DNA from: Triglochin maritima
Lineage: Eukaryota > Streptophyta > Magnoliopsida > Alismatales > Juncaginaceae
Direction of reading: 5' to 3'
DNA length: 64,000 nt
Assembly: GCA_963682175.1 (NCBI GenBank)
Contig: OY821772.1
Span: 16,174,743 to 16,238,742 of the forward strand
How positions within the stretch are numbered: the first letter of the stretch is position 1; each line of letters begins with the position of its first letter. The translations under genes were made by a program, and so were the position numbers. Of the stretch, positions 11,325 through 22,378 are shown piece after piece. The notes below the pieces were generated by a model, which searched no databases, was not told the DNA's origin, and worked only from the letters and a program-made list of their open reading frames with translations.

Positions 11325-12450
11325 AGGAACTAGACAAGGTAATGTCTATGTAGTGCACGTTGATGACGTAAAAACGTTCTCACATGAAGCTTGTTTAATT
11401 ACATCAAATGAAGAAATTTGGTTGTGGCACAAATGTTTGGGACATATTAGTTTGACTCAATTGCACAAATTGTCAAAATATGACATAGTCAGAGGACTTC
11501 CCAAACTTGATTTCAAGAAAGACAAACATGGTGATGTTTATCAATTTGGAAAATAATTTCAAAGCTCTTTAAAATCCATAAATTGAAACTACTTCAAAAC
11601 CTTTTGAAGTTTCGCAGTTGGACCTTTTTGGCCATCAAGGACTTTTAGTCTTGGTGGAAAAAGGTAAGCATTTGTAATTGTTGATGATTTTACACGTTTT
11701 AGTTGGGCTCCCTTACTTGGGAACAAATTTGACGCATTCGAAAGTTTTAAACTTTTTTTGTAAACAAGTTTAAAAAAGAAAATGATTCTTACATTTTGAG
11801 GATTAGAAGTGATAATGTAGGAGAATTCGAAAATGAGCTTTTCCAAAAGTTTTGTGAAAACATGATATTGATTCTAACTTCTCTTTTCCTCATACTTCTC
11901 AATAAAATGTAGTTGTTGAGAGGAAAAATAGAACTCTCTAAGAGATGGCAAGAACTATGCTTTGTGAAAAGGGGCTTCCAAAATATTTTTGGTGTTAAAC
12001 GGTTAACATTACGTGCTATGTTATCAATCATATTCTCTTTTGACCTATTTTGAAGAAAACCCCTTTCGATTTGTGGTATGGAAAAGTTCCTATGATTTCC
12101 GATTTTAAGGCTTTTGATCAAAATGTTTTGTTCTCAACGCCAAAGATAATTTAGAAAAATATTGATGCCAAACCCGATGAGGCTATATTCCTAGGCTATT
12201 CAAATAGAAGAAAAACATATAGAGTTTACAACAAAAGAACTCATTATGTGGAGTCTCTTCATGTCAACTTTGATGAGTTGGAAGGAGTGGATAACTCTCC
12301 TCTTGATGATTATTACATGGAGGTTATTGGAAATGTATCGTCATAAGATCCACCTTTAATTCGAGTGACATCAAGAACCTCGAGAACCTCCAAAAGTGTA
12401 TATTGAGAAAATTCCAAAGGATTGAACCTATATAAAGGAGCATCCTCCAG
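11325..12450 (+). pseudogene. Copia-D integrase remnant
   Basis: The 11353-11556 frame carries the zinc-binding pre-integrase region: IWLWHKCLGHISLTQLHKL, then LPKLDFKKDKH. Further on, in changing frames, come pieces resembling the integrase core (FEVSQLDLFG near 11600, IRSDNVGEFENE at about 11803-11840) and the DUF-like region before RT. Many frameshifts and stops make it non-coding. The order is that of a Copia pol, and the text resembles SIRE/Maximus elements. Confidence 0.7.
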
Positions 12451-13119
12451 ACCTAGTAATAGGAGTTGCATCTCATGGGGTGGTGACACTATCTAGGGAT
12501 CTTGTTGTATGTGATTCATATGCCTTATTGGAATCGATTGTTTGGATGATCGTATGACTCAGTTGGAAGCCTCTACCTCCACTCGACTCATCTACTTGCA
12601 AATTGGAGGGATTCTATCCTCGATCTTCTCCGCAATCAAAGGATGGGTTGATCGATGCTATGTTTAGTGTTTTGTTATTTCTTTTGTTGTTTTTTTGTCT
12701 AGAGTTGTTGGAGTGTTGCAACTTGATGTTCTTGGTGTAAGACTTATGTCTTTATGTTATTTTGTGGTGCTTTATGTTGTTGTTTTCTTTAACTTTTTTC
12801 TATCTATGACTCTTTTTACTATATTGATCTATGGTATTCTTTTTTACTATCTCACATGTTATTCCCATGATTTTCTAGTCTTTTTTACTAATATACATCA
12901 CGTATTATACTTGATGATGTTAAAAAGGGGGAGAACTAACATATGTTGAGATATTTAATCATGTGAAATCGTGACATACTTTTACGATCATATGCATATA
13001 GTTAGGTGAGTTCACTTGATTGGGGGTACACATTACCAAAGGGGGCATTTATGCTTCAAACTCAACATGATTAACATTCACATAGTGAATAGGTTTGTCA
13101 TCATAAAAAATGGGGAGAT
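12451..13119 (+). other. Copia-D 3' region with polypurine tract
   Basis: Degraded downstream sequence ending in aaaatggggagatt at about 13107-13120, a typical Copia polypurine tract directly before the LTR start TGTTGTTC. An aaaaggggga tract near 12922 is a second purine run of the kind seen in SIRE-like 3' regions. The RT and RNase H that should lie here are deleted. Confidence 0.55.
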
Positions 13120-13210
13120 TGTTGTTCTTTTGGATAATCGGGTAGTCATTTTGATGATTTAGGCTAACCTATCAGCATGTATTAATCAAATATAAACTCT
13201 CACACATGCA
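13120..13210 (+). repeat. Copia-D 3' LTR, first part
   Basis: This is the first 91 bp of the LTR, interrupted after atgca (13206-13210), the left TSD copy of Copia-C. The LTR resumes at 45383. Confidence 0.7.
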
Positions 13211-14552
13211 TGTTGGCTTTTTAACCTCAATCCGTGTTTTCATGATTTAATCAACATAATCTTAATCACAATCAAAAGTAGTGTAGCACACATAATGAAT
13301 AGAAGATATATTGTATTATGCTAACATATACAGGTGATCAAAACTTAAGAAGAATGGAATGAAGTCAAGAAATGTAATCAAAGCTATTTGAAGACATGTA
13401 ATTTTACTTTATTTTGAGTCTTAGGAAATTGTGTAATCTTGAGCATACAAGAGTTAAAACTACTCACATACACACTAGGTTCCTTGTAGAAGTCACACAC
13501 AAAATTTCACATCAATTGGACTTCAATATATCACCCAAACCTTAGTCGGAAAATCACTAAACCATAACCTAAACTTGTGCCAATCGGTCAACCGGAACAA
13601 GTTCTTTGTTCGACCAATTTTTGGATGACCGTTATACTTGTCATCTTCTCCTAACAGTCGTATTCGTATAAATTCAACCAACCCATAGAAAACCATTGGC
13701 CACCGGTCGACCGTTGACCTTATACTGGTCGATTGGATGAACACTTTTCTTGAGCCAAAAGTACTTGTTATTTTCGATCGAACGTAACCTATCTTTTAGT
13801 TCAACCATTATACATTTACCCTAGCCAAAACCCTAGTTTCGATCAACCATCCTATTGTGTTCGAACGTTAACTTAAGTGAAAGACTAAAGTTGTTCGACC
13901 GGTCGACCGTTAAGGGACAGAATTACTAAACCTTGATTTTTGTTTGTGTCTTCTTCAGAGTAATAAATCAATTCTTCCCTAACGGCTAGAAAACTTTAAG
14001 AGCTTATAAATAGAGGTCCAAACACATTTTGTAGACAACTCTCACACTTCCAATTCTCTCATACATTAGAGAGAAATCCCCAACTCCTAAAACTCCAAAT
14101 CCTACACTCAAGAGCCTAAATTCCAAATCTTTGATCATTTCTATATCATACTCAAAGTGTGCTCAAGCTTGAGAGTGTTGTTCCACTCAAGTTCTTTGTT
14201 GTTCAAAAGAGTAAAGGATCCGGTGAAAGCCCAAATTATCCTTCTCGGATTGTGAGAAGAGGAATCCAAGCTTGCGAGGATGTTCACAAGGCTTGAGGTG
14301 TAAATGCATTCTCTCCTGGCGCAGAACGGGGAGTGGATAGTGAAGTCGTGAACGGAGCTCGTGTATTTGAGCGAAGCTTGCAAGAGAGGAAGTAGGTGGA
14401 TGGCCAAACCTCTACAAAAATCGCCTTGCGTCTTGTGGTTTGCATTGTTTCTTCCCTACTTGTTTTAAATTCATTTCCACTGCATATATTGTTAATTTAG
14501 TAGGGATTAAGTGTAATTTGATTAGATATTAAGTAGGTCATCGATCATAACA
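13211..14552 (+). repeat. Copia-C 5' LTR
   Basis: It runs from TGTTGGCTTTTTAACC to TCATAACA. A TATA box (tataaatag at 14005-14013) lies in the last third. Three exact CGGTNNACCG palindromes lie upstream of it (13585, 13704, 13900). The 3' part matches 44620-45377 and the start matches the solo LTR at 24642. Confidence 0.85.
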
Positions 14553-14554
14553 AT

Positions 14555-14568
14555 TGGTATCAGAGCAT
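14555..14568 (+). other. Primer-binding site of Copia-C (initiator-Met tRNA type)
   Basis: tggtatcagagc lies two bases after the LTR end. It is the classic plant Copia primer-binding site, complementary to the 3' end of initiator methionine tRNA. Confidence 0.9.
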
Positions 14569-14604
14569 AGGTGCCAAATTTCATCTACTTAATCATAGTT
14601 TAGC

Positions 14605-14721
14605 ATGGCTAGCACATCTAATCATGTAGAGGGTTTATGCACAACTAGACCTCCCTTGCTTAATTGGTCAAATCATGACTATGGGAAGAATACAATGAAG
14701 ATTTTCTTGATTTCAAATGAC
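14605..14721 (+). pseudogene. Copia-C gag, N-terminal part
   Basis: ATG at 14605 follows the primer-binding site by about 40 bp. The translation MASTSNHVEGL..., then RPPLLNWSNHDYGKN and MKIFLISND, matches the conserved start of SIRE/Maximus gag. It is interrupted at cttaa (14722-14726) by Copia-B. The same reading frame resumes at 42099 after the duplicated cttaa, so the break is a clean insertion. Confidence 0.85.
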
Positions 14722-14726
14722 CTTAA

Positions 14727-15019
14727 TGAAAGAAATGTGTTCTAAAAGTTTTACTTTTAAATATCTTTTATTATGAATTGAACATTTTGTTCCTTGATTA
14801 ATGTATTCGTCTTTTGGAAGTGTTAAGGAAGGGACTCTTGGTCCTTAACCATAGAGCTCTAAAAGATAATGGTTTACATAAATCAAAAGTAATTCACAAT
14901 CATGGTAATTAACATGGGACATTAATTATTGAGTTAAGATTGTCGTGTTGGTTAAGAGAGATATTGTAGCTCTACAAATATTTAACAACATGAGTATTTG
15001 AAATAGAAAATATTTCTTT
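14727..15019 (+). repeat. Copia-B 5' LTR, first part
   Basis: 293 bp alignable with 40255-40550 (shared blocks gtgttctaaaagttttac and tgtagctctacaaatattta). It ends in tcttt (15015-15019), the left TSD copy of the Ale-like element. Confidence 0.88.
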
Positions 15020-15276
15020 TGTTATGAAACAACAAATATATTATATGGACGAGTCACCTTATCTCTTGCTGTTACAACTTCTTCTAACCTCTACATTCAA
15101 ATGCAATGTAATTCTCTCATTGATGTATATTATATGTCTTATTCATTAGCTGGTTATTGCATTGTAACAACTAGAACTCTTGTCTATATATAGAGACTCA
15201 TTGTATTGTTTATGAGAGAGAATGAAAAGTCTCCACCCTTCTCCCCCAAATTTCCATGTCTCTTCATTTTATAACA
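15020..15276 (+). repeat. Ale-like element 5' LTR
   Basis: 257 bp, TG...CA, closely similar to 35535-35791. A tatatatag box at about 15185 is the likely promoter element. It is followed directly by cgttatcagca, the primer-binding site used by this lineage. Confidence 0.92.
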
Positions 15277-15803
15277 CGTTATCAGCATGAATGGTCTCTG
15301 CTATAGTGAAGGTTAGCACGTGCGCCAATATCAATGACCTTGAAATCATCCAAGGAAACATAAGAGGATTTCTGGTTTCTTGGCTAACTTGGTTACGCTA
15401 TAAAACCGAGGTATGTGTCGGGTACTATTACTTAAAAGGTTGCGTTACTTGATTGTGGGTTAATTTTAGATTAATATTTACAGCACAAAGCTATGGCATG
15501 TAAGCAAACTTGTCGGTTTGATTGGTTTTTATGTTGTTGGTTGGATACTCATCCTCCCTAAAGAGACCCATGATCAGGGATGTGATTCAGATCGGATAAT
15601 GAAATAAAGATATCTCTCTCATTCTCCCCCATCTCCTCCACCTTTCATTTTGCAATTATTTATTTCATAATACGTTATCAGCGCGATCATGTCTCTAGCT
15701 TAACCAATTGAAGATGTTGATCGTGAGCAAATTTTCTCAACTCGTTGATCGACTTGGTGGAACGGTCGATTTGCGGATCGACTTGGTGGAGCGTGAAACG
15801 GAG
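15277..15803 (+). other. Ale-like leader and a second Ale-type LTR end with primer-binding site
   Basis: The leader starts with cgttatcagcatgaatgg. A second, diverged copy of the same junction lies at about 15590-15700: a ctcattctcccccat block, then ttcataatacgttatcagcgcg and tcatgtctct. This suggests the 3' end of another Ale-type LTR with its primer-binding site, left by an older insertion or a recombination. The start of that second LTR was not located. Confidence 0.5.
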
Positions 15804-15908
15804 GTACGTGAGTTGTATGTGCCTGGTGAAATATATGAAACAAAAACATATCCTTTGGAGTTTTCAACAGTTGAAATGCCTTATGAATCATACAGTGGTG
15901 TGAATGTT
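15804..15908 (+). pseudogene. VPS26 (retromer subunit) exon fragment
   Basis: About 35 codons in one open frame read VRELYVPGEIYETKTY and continue PLEFSTVEMPYESYSGVNV. This matches the strongly conserved middle of eukaryotic VPS26, the arrestin-fold subunit of the retromer complex that recycles receptors from endosomes. Similarity stops abruptly on both sides: upstream is a repeat (gatcgacttggtgga twice) and downstream is tttttaatctcag and AT-rich DNA. I infer a captured exon fragment carried in the Ale-like element rather than a gene. No other VPS26 exon is visible nearby. Confidence 0.72.
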
Positions 15909-16618
15909 TTTAATCTCAGGTGTGATAACATGCTTTATTAGTTTTTATTATAAAAAAAATATTTTATTGACAAAAGGGATCATGAGGATATAGAACTTGT
16001 ACCACTTCCAAGATAATTGCATTGGTGTTTGTTAAGGTTGTTTAAATCCGTTTATATTTTGCATACTTAGAATATAAATCTTGTACAAATTGCAAACGAT
16101 CACATTAGTCAGGTACAAAGTTCCTTAATATGTTTTTGTCAATATACTGGATGAAAAGTTACATGAGATTTACATATAAAAAACATGAAATTTTAACATC
16201 CATAATTCAATAAAATGAGAAAAGCTTCGCCTCTTTTTTTCTCTTCAATTGTTCATTGTTGTTTGCACCATGTGTGATCAATATGTCGATATGCAGTCTT
16301 CGATTGACTTGTTTCTAGACTTAATCACGTATGTGTTGATTTATTTAGTTTATTTAGGGTGCAAGAGTATGAAACTGCGTTAGACGTTGTTAAACAAAAA
16401 CATTCCAAGATACTAAACCTGTAGTTGGTAAAAAAAACATTGCTAGACACTACGTACACCTGCTAGATAATTGAATCACATTATGCCACGCAAAATTTCT
16501 ATGATATTTTGATGCAACACATTTGCAAGTATTATGAATATTCATCTCTTGAGAGCATACAATTTATTTATGTCATAAATAGTGATATAATAGGGTATAT
16601 TGCAAAGAAATTTGAGTC
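15909..16618. other. Unassigned interior of the Ale-like element
   Basis: AT-rich sequence up to the TSD accat (16619-16623) of the family-T tandem. No coding frame or known motif seen. Confidence 0.4.
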
Positions 16619-16623
16619 ACCAT

Positions 16624-18178
16624 TGATTGATCATTTTATATTTAACCGCAAGTGCACGGCCGCGTTGAAGCGGTGGCAAATATGGGTCGTCCACTGGGAG
16701 GTGTATCGACGCTTGGTTTGTTCGAAGGCAAGAGGTAAAAAGAAGGAGAGAAAGGTTGGTTACACTAAACTACACTAAGATGCAAAAAGGAAATGAAGAT
16801 AAGCAATAAAACTAAGCCCCATAGGGGGTAGAGAAATAATGTGAACATAAAGAAGTGTGTGTGTGTTCATTAAGCTCCTCACAACATGTAGTGCATGAAA
16901 TCATAAAACTACATCCAACTTTGCCTCCACATGAATTAAGATAAGACTACATCATTAAAACATACAAGACAATAATTGGAATGAAGCTACATGAACTCAA
17001 GTATAAAGACTAGACCCTACTATGCCTCCACATGAATTAAGATAAGACTACATCATTAAAAAATACAAGACATTAACTAAGGTAAAGGCAACAAGAGCAC
17101 ATACACTACAAATTGTGTTTCCAATATTAACTTCATCCATATCCTAACCTTATCATTCCCCATAAAATAGGTCCACTAATCAAAACATAAGCTAAGCTTC
17201 ATTCAAGAGCATTAACATATCAAAGATAAGAGTGAAAACCTATTAGATGGTTATGGAAATCATATAAAGCTCAAGGGATAAAGATAACACACACTTAATA
17301 CACTACATGATTATATCACATATTTCTCCACCCCCAAATGGGGATAAAACTACTCACTACTCATTACACTAACTATATTAACAAAAGAAAGCATAATACT
17401 GAAATGAAAGTTAACTAAGAAAGCAAGAAGTATTAAAGAAGCTTAAAAGGAAAGGAAAGACTAAACAAACATGCACAAATTAAAACACAAGATTAAAAGA
17501 AACTAGAAGAATTATTTTATTAACAAATGACTCACATTGAAGGTAGCATTCATCTCCACCTTGAGTTTTTGCTTCAAGGCTCACTCCTTAGTAGAGAGAA
17601 TGCCACCAAGCAATGGGTAATTACAATGGAAGGTGAAGAGTTCTATTTATAAGCATAGAAAAAGCTAATCGGGGACAATCCCCCGATGTGGGACTAAACC
17701 AATACCAAAAATAGCCTAAACACATAATAATACAAGTCCAGGAGAAAGCTTAGCGGATCTAGGGCTATATGGACCGCCAATTAGCGGTCCAAGACCACCA
17801 ATTGGCGGTCTATAAACTTCAGATCGCGTTGGTTTTTGTTGTGGGCTTTGCTTGGAGTGTTTCTTGGTCTTGGATGCATCTACTTGGTTTAGTGGAGCTC
17901 CGACCCGAATCGAATTGACAAAATACTCCCCATGATGGTGTGGAGTTTCCTGTTTTGCTCTTAGGTCCTCCTGTCTTACGTTCAGGTCCTTCTTCCTTGC
18001 ATCTTGGTCCGCAGGCCTCACAATTAAGTCTTTTTTCCTGCTTTTGGGTCCTTTCATGGCTCTTCTCTTCAAAACTCTTTATTTCTGAAAATCAAACATA
18101 AAACTAGTCACGTAGCATTGCTTAGGTGTAAGATAATGGATATAAGGTACAAATATAAGCATGAAATGATGTCAATCA
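16624..18178 (-). repeat. Family-T LTR1 (3'-most LTR of the tandem)
   Basis: 1555 bp, TGATTGATC...GATGTCAATCA. Minus-strand TATA box at about 17644-17651 (tatttata on plus). Two palindromes lie upstream of it (17772-17789 and 17793-17810). LTR1 differs from LTR2 and LTR3 at its outer edge (gatcattt versus gatcgttt). Confidence 0.92.
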
Positions 18179-18196
18179 GATACCCCCACACCTAAG
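18179..18196 (-). other. 3' polypurine tract of the left unit
   Basis: On the minus strand this reads ttaggtgtgggggtatc directly before LTR1, after a cgggactagcaaaaac box. It is the expected second-strand primer; 23986-24003 is the equivalent for the right unit. Confidence 0.8.
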
Positions 18197-19790
18197 TTTT
18201 TGCTAGTCCCGAGCAAAACAAAGAAAGAGAAAAGCAAACGAAATACAAGAAATCCTAACTCACTTTCGTAGGAATCACGGTTGCAATTAGCACGTGCAAC
18301 AAGCCGTTAAACCTCTTTGTTGCCAAGGAGGAGGAGTGTGTTCTCCTGAGGGTTTTCAGCGGATATACCCACAAAATCCGATCAAGATGCATTATTCAAT
18401 CTAGACACTCGACTCGTTGGAAATATTTTGTCGATCAATGGACGCGGTAATACTACGGGCCGACTCTATATAGGTAATCAGTCCACACCTAGCCTAATAA
18501 ACCATTCGTGCAAGTTAAATAAGGACTTAAGTGAAAGACATGGACAACCTCAACATCCTCAAGTGCTACAAAGTGTAAGGTCGATTAAGGTTCTTATTTG
18601 CATTACCAAATTTTTTTGTTTTTGTTTCTTTTCTCATTTTTTTTCTTTTCCTATTTATAGTTGGAGCTTCATTCTCCCAGGGTCAGGATTCGTGCATCAT
18701 TGCCCATGAGGACTTACACTATCACGTACACCTTTCCCCAAATCTCCACATAGGGCAATCCCTACCACACGTGTAACGAGAGTTCGGTCAGCGCATCCCA
18801 AGTCAGATGACTCGAAAGCACCAGGCACAAAGTCCCTTCAGACCAACTTTCCCGAGTGATAGGAGCCGTGCGAGAAGAGAGAACACCTACTCACTTATGT
18901 CTTATCTACACATGAACCAAAACCCCTACACTTATGTCTCACAATAAGATTTTAGAAGGTCCTTGACTACAACAAACTTCCTTAAGTGAACAGACACAAA
19001 TTATTGACTCACTAGGATCAGGGTGGACTTCTTTAAATGTTTGATCACTGAAACCCTATGATTACTCACCCCCAAAGGAAAACTGGGGTGCATCCTAACA
19101 ACTCGATAAATCCTAAAGCCACAGTACTAGATATCCTAATGCATCAAGTTCAAGACAATTTTAGGAGCTTTCTTTTTACTTTACCTCTCAACGGTTTTGC
19201 ACATCCTAAACACACGCAAAACCCACAAAACATTTTCTTTCGCAAACACATAAAGATTTTGAAAGAAATGTGAAAATTTTAAAGCACTAGGCAAGCAAAA
19301 GAAGACAAGTCACCCAAGGATCATGGAAAGCAGATATATCGATATTAAATGCAGCACACTAACATGACCCTAAAAATGCAAGCAAAAGAAAACAAAACCA
19401 AAGGAAAAAGACTCAACTATGTACATACGTAAAACACCCCCCACACCTAGTTCATGCATTGTCCTCAATGAATGTGAGCAAGATACTATATGGAGTTATG
19501 CATGAAAAAGAATAGATCTCACCAACGTAAAGTACAAAGGGAAGTTTCGGCTATGTTGATGGACACATCTCAAATTCCCTCAAAACCTATGGGAAGATAA
19601 AGAAGGGATACAAATACGTGAAAGAACTGGGGCCCAAATACACAAGCTTTGGAGCCCACAACAATCGATGCTCACTGAAGGAGTCTTTTATTGTACTTCT
19701 TTTTTTTTATTTATTTATATATAACTATGTACAAACATAAGTTCCCATCTTCATTTGTCAAAGACATCAAATGGGAATCTCAAGAGTGGG
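18197..19790 (-). other. 3' non-coding interior of the left family-T unit
   Basis: About 1.6 kb without a credible gene on the minus strand; plus-strand frames here are antisense to the element. It contains a second polypurine tract (plus-strand cccccccacacct, 19436-19448) preceded on the minus strand by ttgaggacaatgcatgaact. That box plus tract is the normal 3' end signature of Athila/Tat elements, yet it lies 1.26 kb short of the LTR. Confidence 0.6.
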
Positions 19791-21319
19791 TCAATGCACT
19801 TGGAAAGGGAACATGACACCACGTGGGGCCAGAATACGCATGCGTGGGCCCCCTTCACAAAGAGCACCAGAAGAAATGAAAGGTTCATGGATTGGACGCA
19901 AAGGCGTCTTATTCAAAGGATCAAACTGAAAGAGCTTGAACCTCTCGAGAGTTTTGGAAATAAGGGGCAACGGAAGAAGAATCTCTCCCGTTGCGGAACT
20001 GAAGTTATGATCATCAATCCAAACTCTCCAACCAACAGGCTGGTGGGTCGGAACGAGGTCAAGCACCTCGTTGTGCATGTCCAACTCACCAGGAGAACAG
20101 GAAGTGGGTCTCATACCTAAGGTATCCTCCAAGAAACTCCTAATACCCTCACGAGCAATGTAGTTGTTTGATGTTCCGTCATTTCCAAGATGATCAAGAA
20201 CAATAGTGAGAGGCAAACTCTCACCAGGTTGTTTGAAATTGAGGGGACTAGGGAGCTCTTGCTCCACCAGAGGTGAGTCCTGAGGAGGTACAGCAATAAG
20301 ATCATGTGGCTCAAGGGCCACGAGACAAGAAGATAAGGCACAATCCTGTGCCGACTCACAAAGAAGCTGGTCCAAGTTATTCTCAATTTGAATCGAATCC
20401 TCCACTAAGTGATTGTGAATTGAAACCCCAAGTCCCTCAGACTGACTAGGAGTTTGACTTTGAAAGGTTGTGTTTTGAATTTGTGGATGTGGTGGTCGTT
20501 CGATATCAAAAGAAGAATCCTCATGTTGACGTGAAATGTCACTCTCCTCACGTTCACGTAATTGCTGCGACATTTGACTCACTTGCAGTGTCATATTTTG
20601 TATGGACTGTTGAATGGTTTCCATGACCGTAAGGAAAGTTTGTTTCGAGGAATCAGGTATGTGGTCAACTATGAGGTCCAAGTCAGAGCTTGGGAATTAT
20701 GGGGTTGGGTGTTGATGGGCTGAGAATGAGTCCAATGATTTGAAGTGGGGTGTTGGTAGAATTCGGGGTATTCGAGAGAAGGATACTGTGGTGGAAATGA
20801 AGTATAAGAATTTGAATACGAATTGTCTCCCCACGAATCCATCCCTCTCGGATTGTACGCGGATGCGTAATGGTCATATTGAGCATTTTAGGAAAAGGTA
20901 TGCTCATACTCAGGCTCTGGGGGAACACAAGGGCATTCCCCGAAATCATGACCACTCAACCCACAATAGTGACACGGTACGGCTACTGGAGCCACCGGTG
21001 CACTCATGTCGTCTGCCATACGCATGAGAGAGGCCAAAGTTTGTTGTAATGTCTCAGTTTGTTGACCAGCATATGATCCGACATAACTAGATTGTGGTCT
21101 AGTAGTCGGTGCCTCTCTCATGTTACCCCTATATGAAGATTGCTCAGTCACACAATGAAGATTATCCCAACCATACGGAGTGTTCGTCTGACCCACCCCA
21201 GGTTGCATGGGTCCGGAGTACCAGGGAAAATCGTCCTGGTCCCAACAATGATATGGATGGTTGCCCATGTAGCCATCCATCTCAAGAAAAACTCTCGAGT
21301 CGACCACTCTCACCACCAC
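19791..21319 (-). pseudogene. Gag-RT chimera, broken copy in the left unit
   Basis: Homologous along its length to the intact frame at 27135-28664. It is broken by a nonsense change (CAA to TAA, at about 20888-20890, just after EYEHTFS) and by a one-base deletion in a ggaaatt run at about 20692-20695. The zinc knuckle (CHYCGLSGHDFGEC) and the RT-like tail (GWRVWIDDHNFSSATG) are both still readable. These lesions arose after the tandem formed, or were inherited by only one unit. Confidence 0.85.
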
Positions 21320-22354
21320 GAGGCTAAGCTCGCAAAAAGTGCTCGACTCGACCCTAAAACGCTGCCAGAGAGTGTAAAGGGGAGGAGACTAAAATGTAGA
21401 GAATGGATGAGGAGAGGACTCAGATGAGGAGGGAAGAATCCCTAGAGCTAGCATGGGTAGTGAGATCAGAAAGAAGCCTAATCTAGCAAGCACGACTCAA
21501 ACAATGTAAGGCAATGGGTCCTTAGGCTAGACGACGCCTAACTTCGAGGTCACTAGCCTCGACACGTCTCACCTCCCTACAACGAGGACCACAATGCCCA
21601 GCAAGTGATACCAGATCCGGAGATCCAGTACCTCCTACTATCGACAACGTAGGCAACGCCGATCAGGTCATGACGGTCTCAACTAGATTACTCTCCTAGT
21701 GCGCCCGCAATCCTAGGGCCAATGTCTACTTGCTTTTAGTTAAGGATTTATTAAGAGTGATTTTTGGGGCCAAGGAAAGGGTGATGAAATCCCCCACCTT
21801 ATCTTTTATGGGACAGCCCCTCCTTAGTAGCGTTTTGATCCTAAGTCTAGCAATCAATCGCTCGCTCACTCTTGTCCTGATGCAATTCCTACTAACTAAT
21901 GCATGAGCATACGAGATGAATGAATGAGTGTAGGAAATTGCGTACCTCACGCCAGCACTCAACAACTAAAAATAAAGCTAAAAGAAAAGACAACTATATG
22001 CCTAAGTCAATACATGATGCGTGACCTAAACAAGTAAGAACGTCTAGTCTTTTACTTTTGATTTTAGGGCCAAGTTGATTAATGGGGGAGTGATTAATGA
22101 TCTGGGAGCAAACGAGAAGTCACAGCATGCAAAATAGGGCTCCCAGATAACACAAATTACATAACAAACTATCATAAAAAATTTGAGAGCAGGAAACCCT
22201 CACCAGGCCGCCAATTGGCGGTCTCCAACCGCTGATTCCCGGAAACTTGTCCAGTAGCCTCCCCTTGCTCCGATGGTTCCCAAACTAAGAAAAACTAGAA
22301 ACAAAAAATCAAAAACCCCTCGAATCGTCCAAACCAAGGTCTGGACAGAGCACC
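21320..22354 (-). other. Leader of the left family-T unit
   Basis: About 1 kb between primer-binding site and gag start, nearly identical to 28665-29699. It holds a palindrome, ggccgccaattggcggtc (22206-22223), the same motif found in the LTRs, and several short inverted repeats near 21520-21660. A 79-codon minus frame (21726-21965) is identical in both units but resembles nothing I know. Confidence 0.65.
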
Positions 22355-22372
22355 TCCCCGGCAACGGCGCCA
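22355..22372 (-). other. Primer-binding site (Asp tRNA type) of the left unit
   Basis: Plus strand tccccggcaacggcgcca, which equals the 3' end of plant aspartate tRNA including the start of CCA. It lies six bases from LTR2. The same site in the right unit is at 29700-29717. Asp-tRNA priming is typical of Athila-type Gypsy elements. Confidence 0.92.
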
Positions 22373-22378
22373 AAAACT

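Noticed and set aside
18428..18709. Plus-strand frame repeated at 24235-24585
   Set aside because: Antisense to the 3' non-coding interior of the family-T element. Conserved only because the two units are duplicates.
19755..20120. 121-residue plus-strand frame (also 27099-27515)
   Set aside because: Shadow of the minus-strand Gag-RT frame.
22355..22372. Match to the aspartate tRNA 3' end considered as a tRNA gene
   Set aside because: Only 18 bases match, no cloverleaf upstream; the position next to an LTR identifies a primer-binding site.
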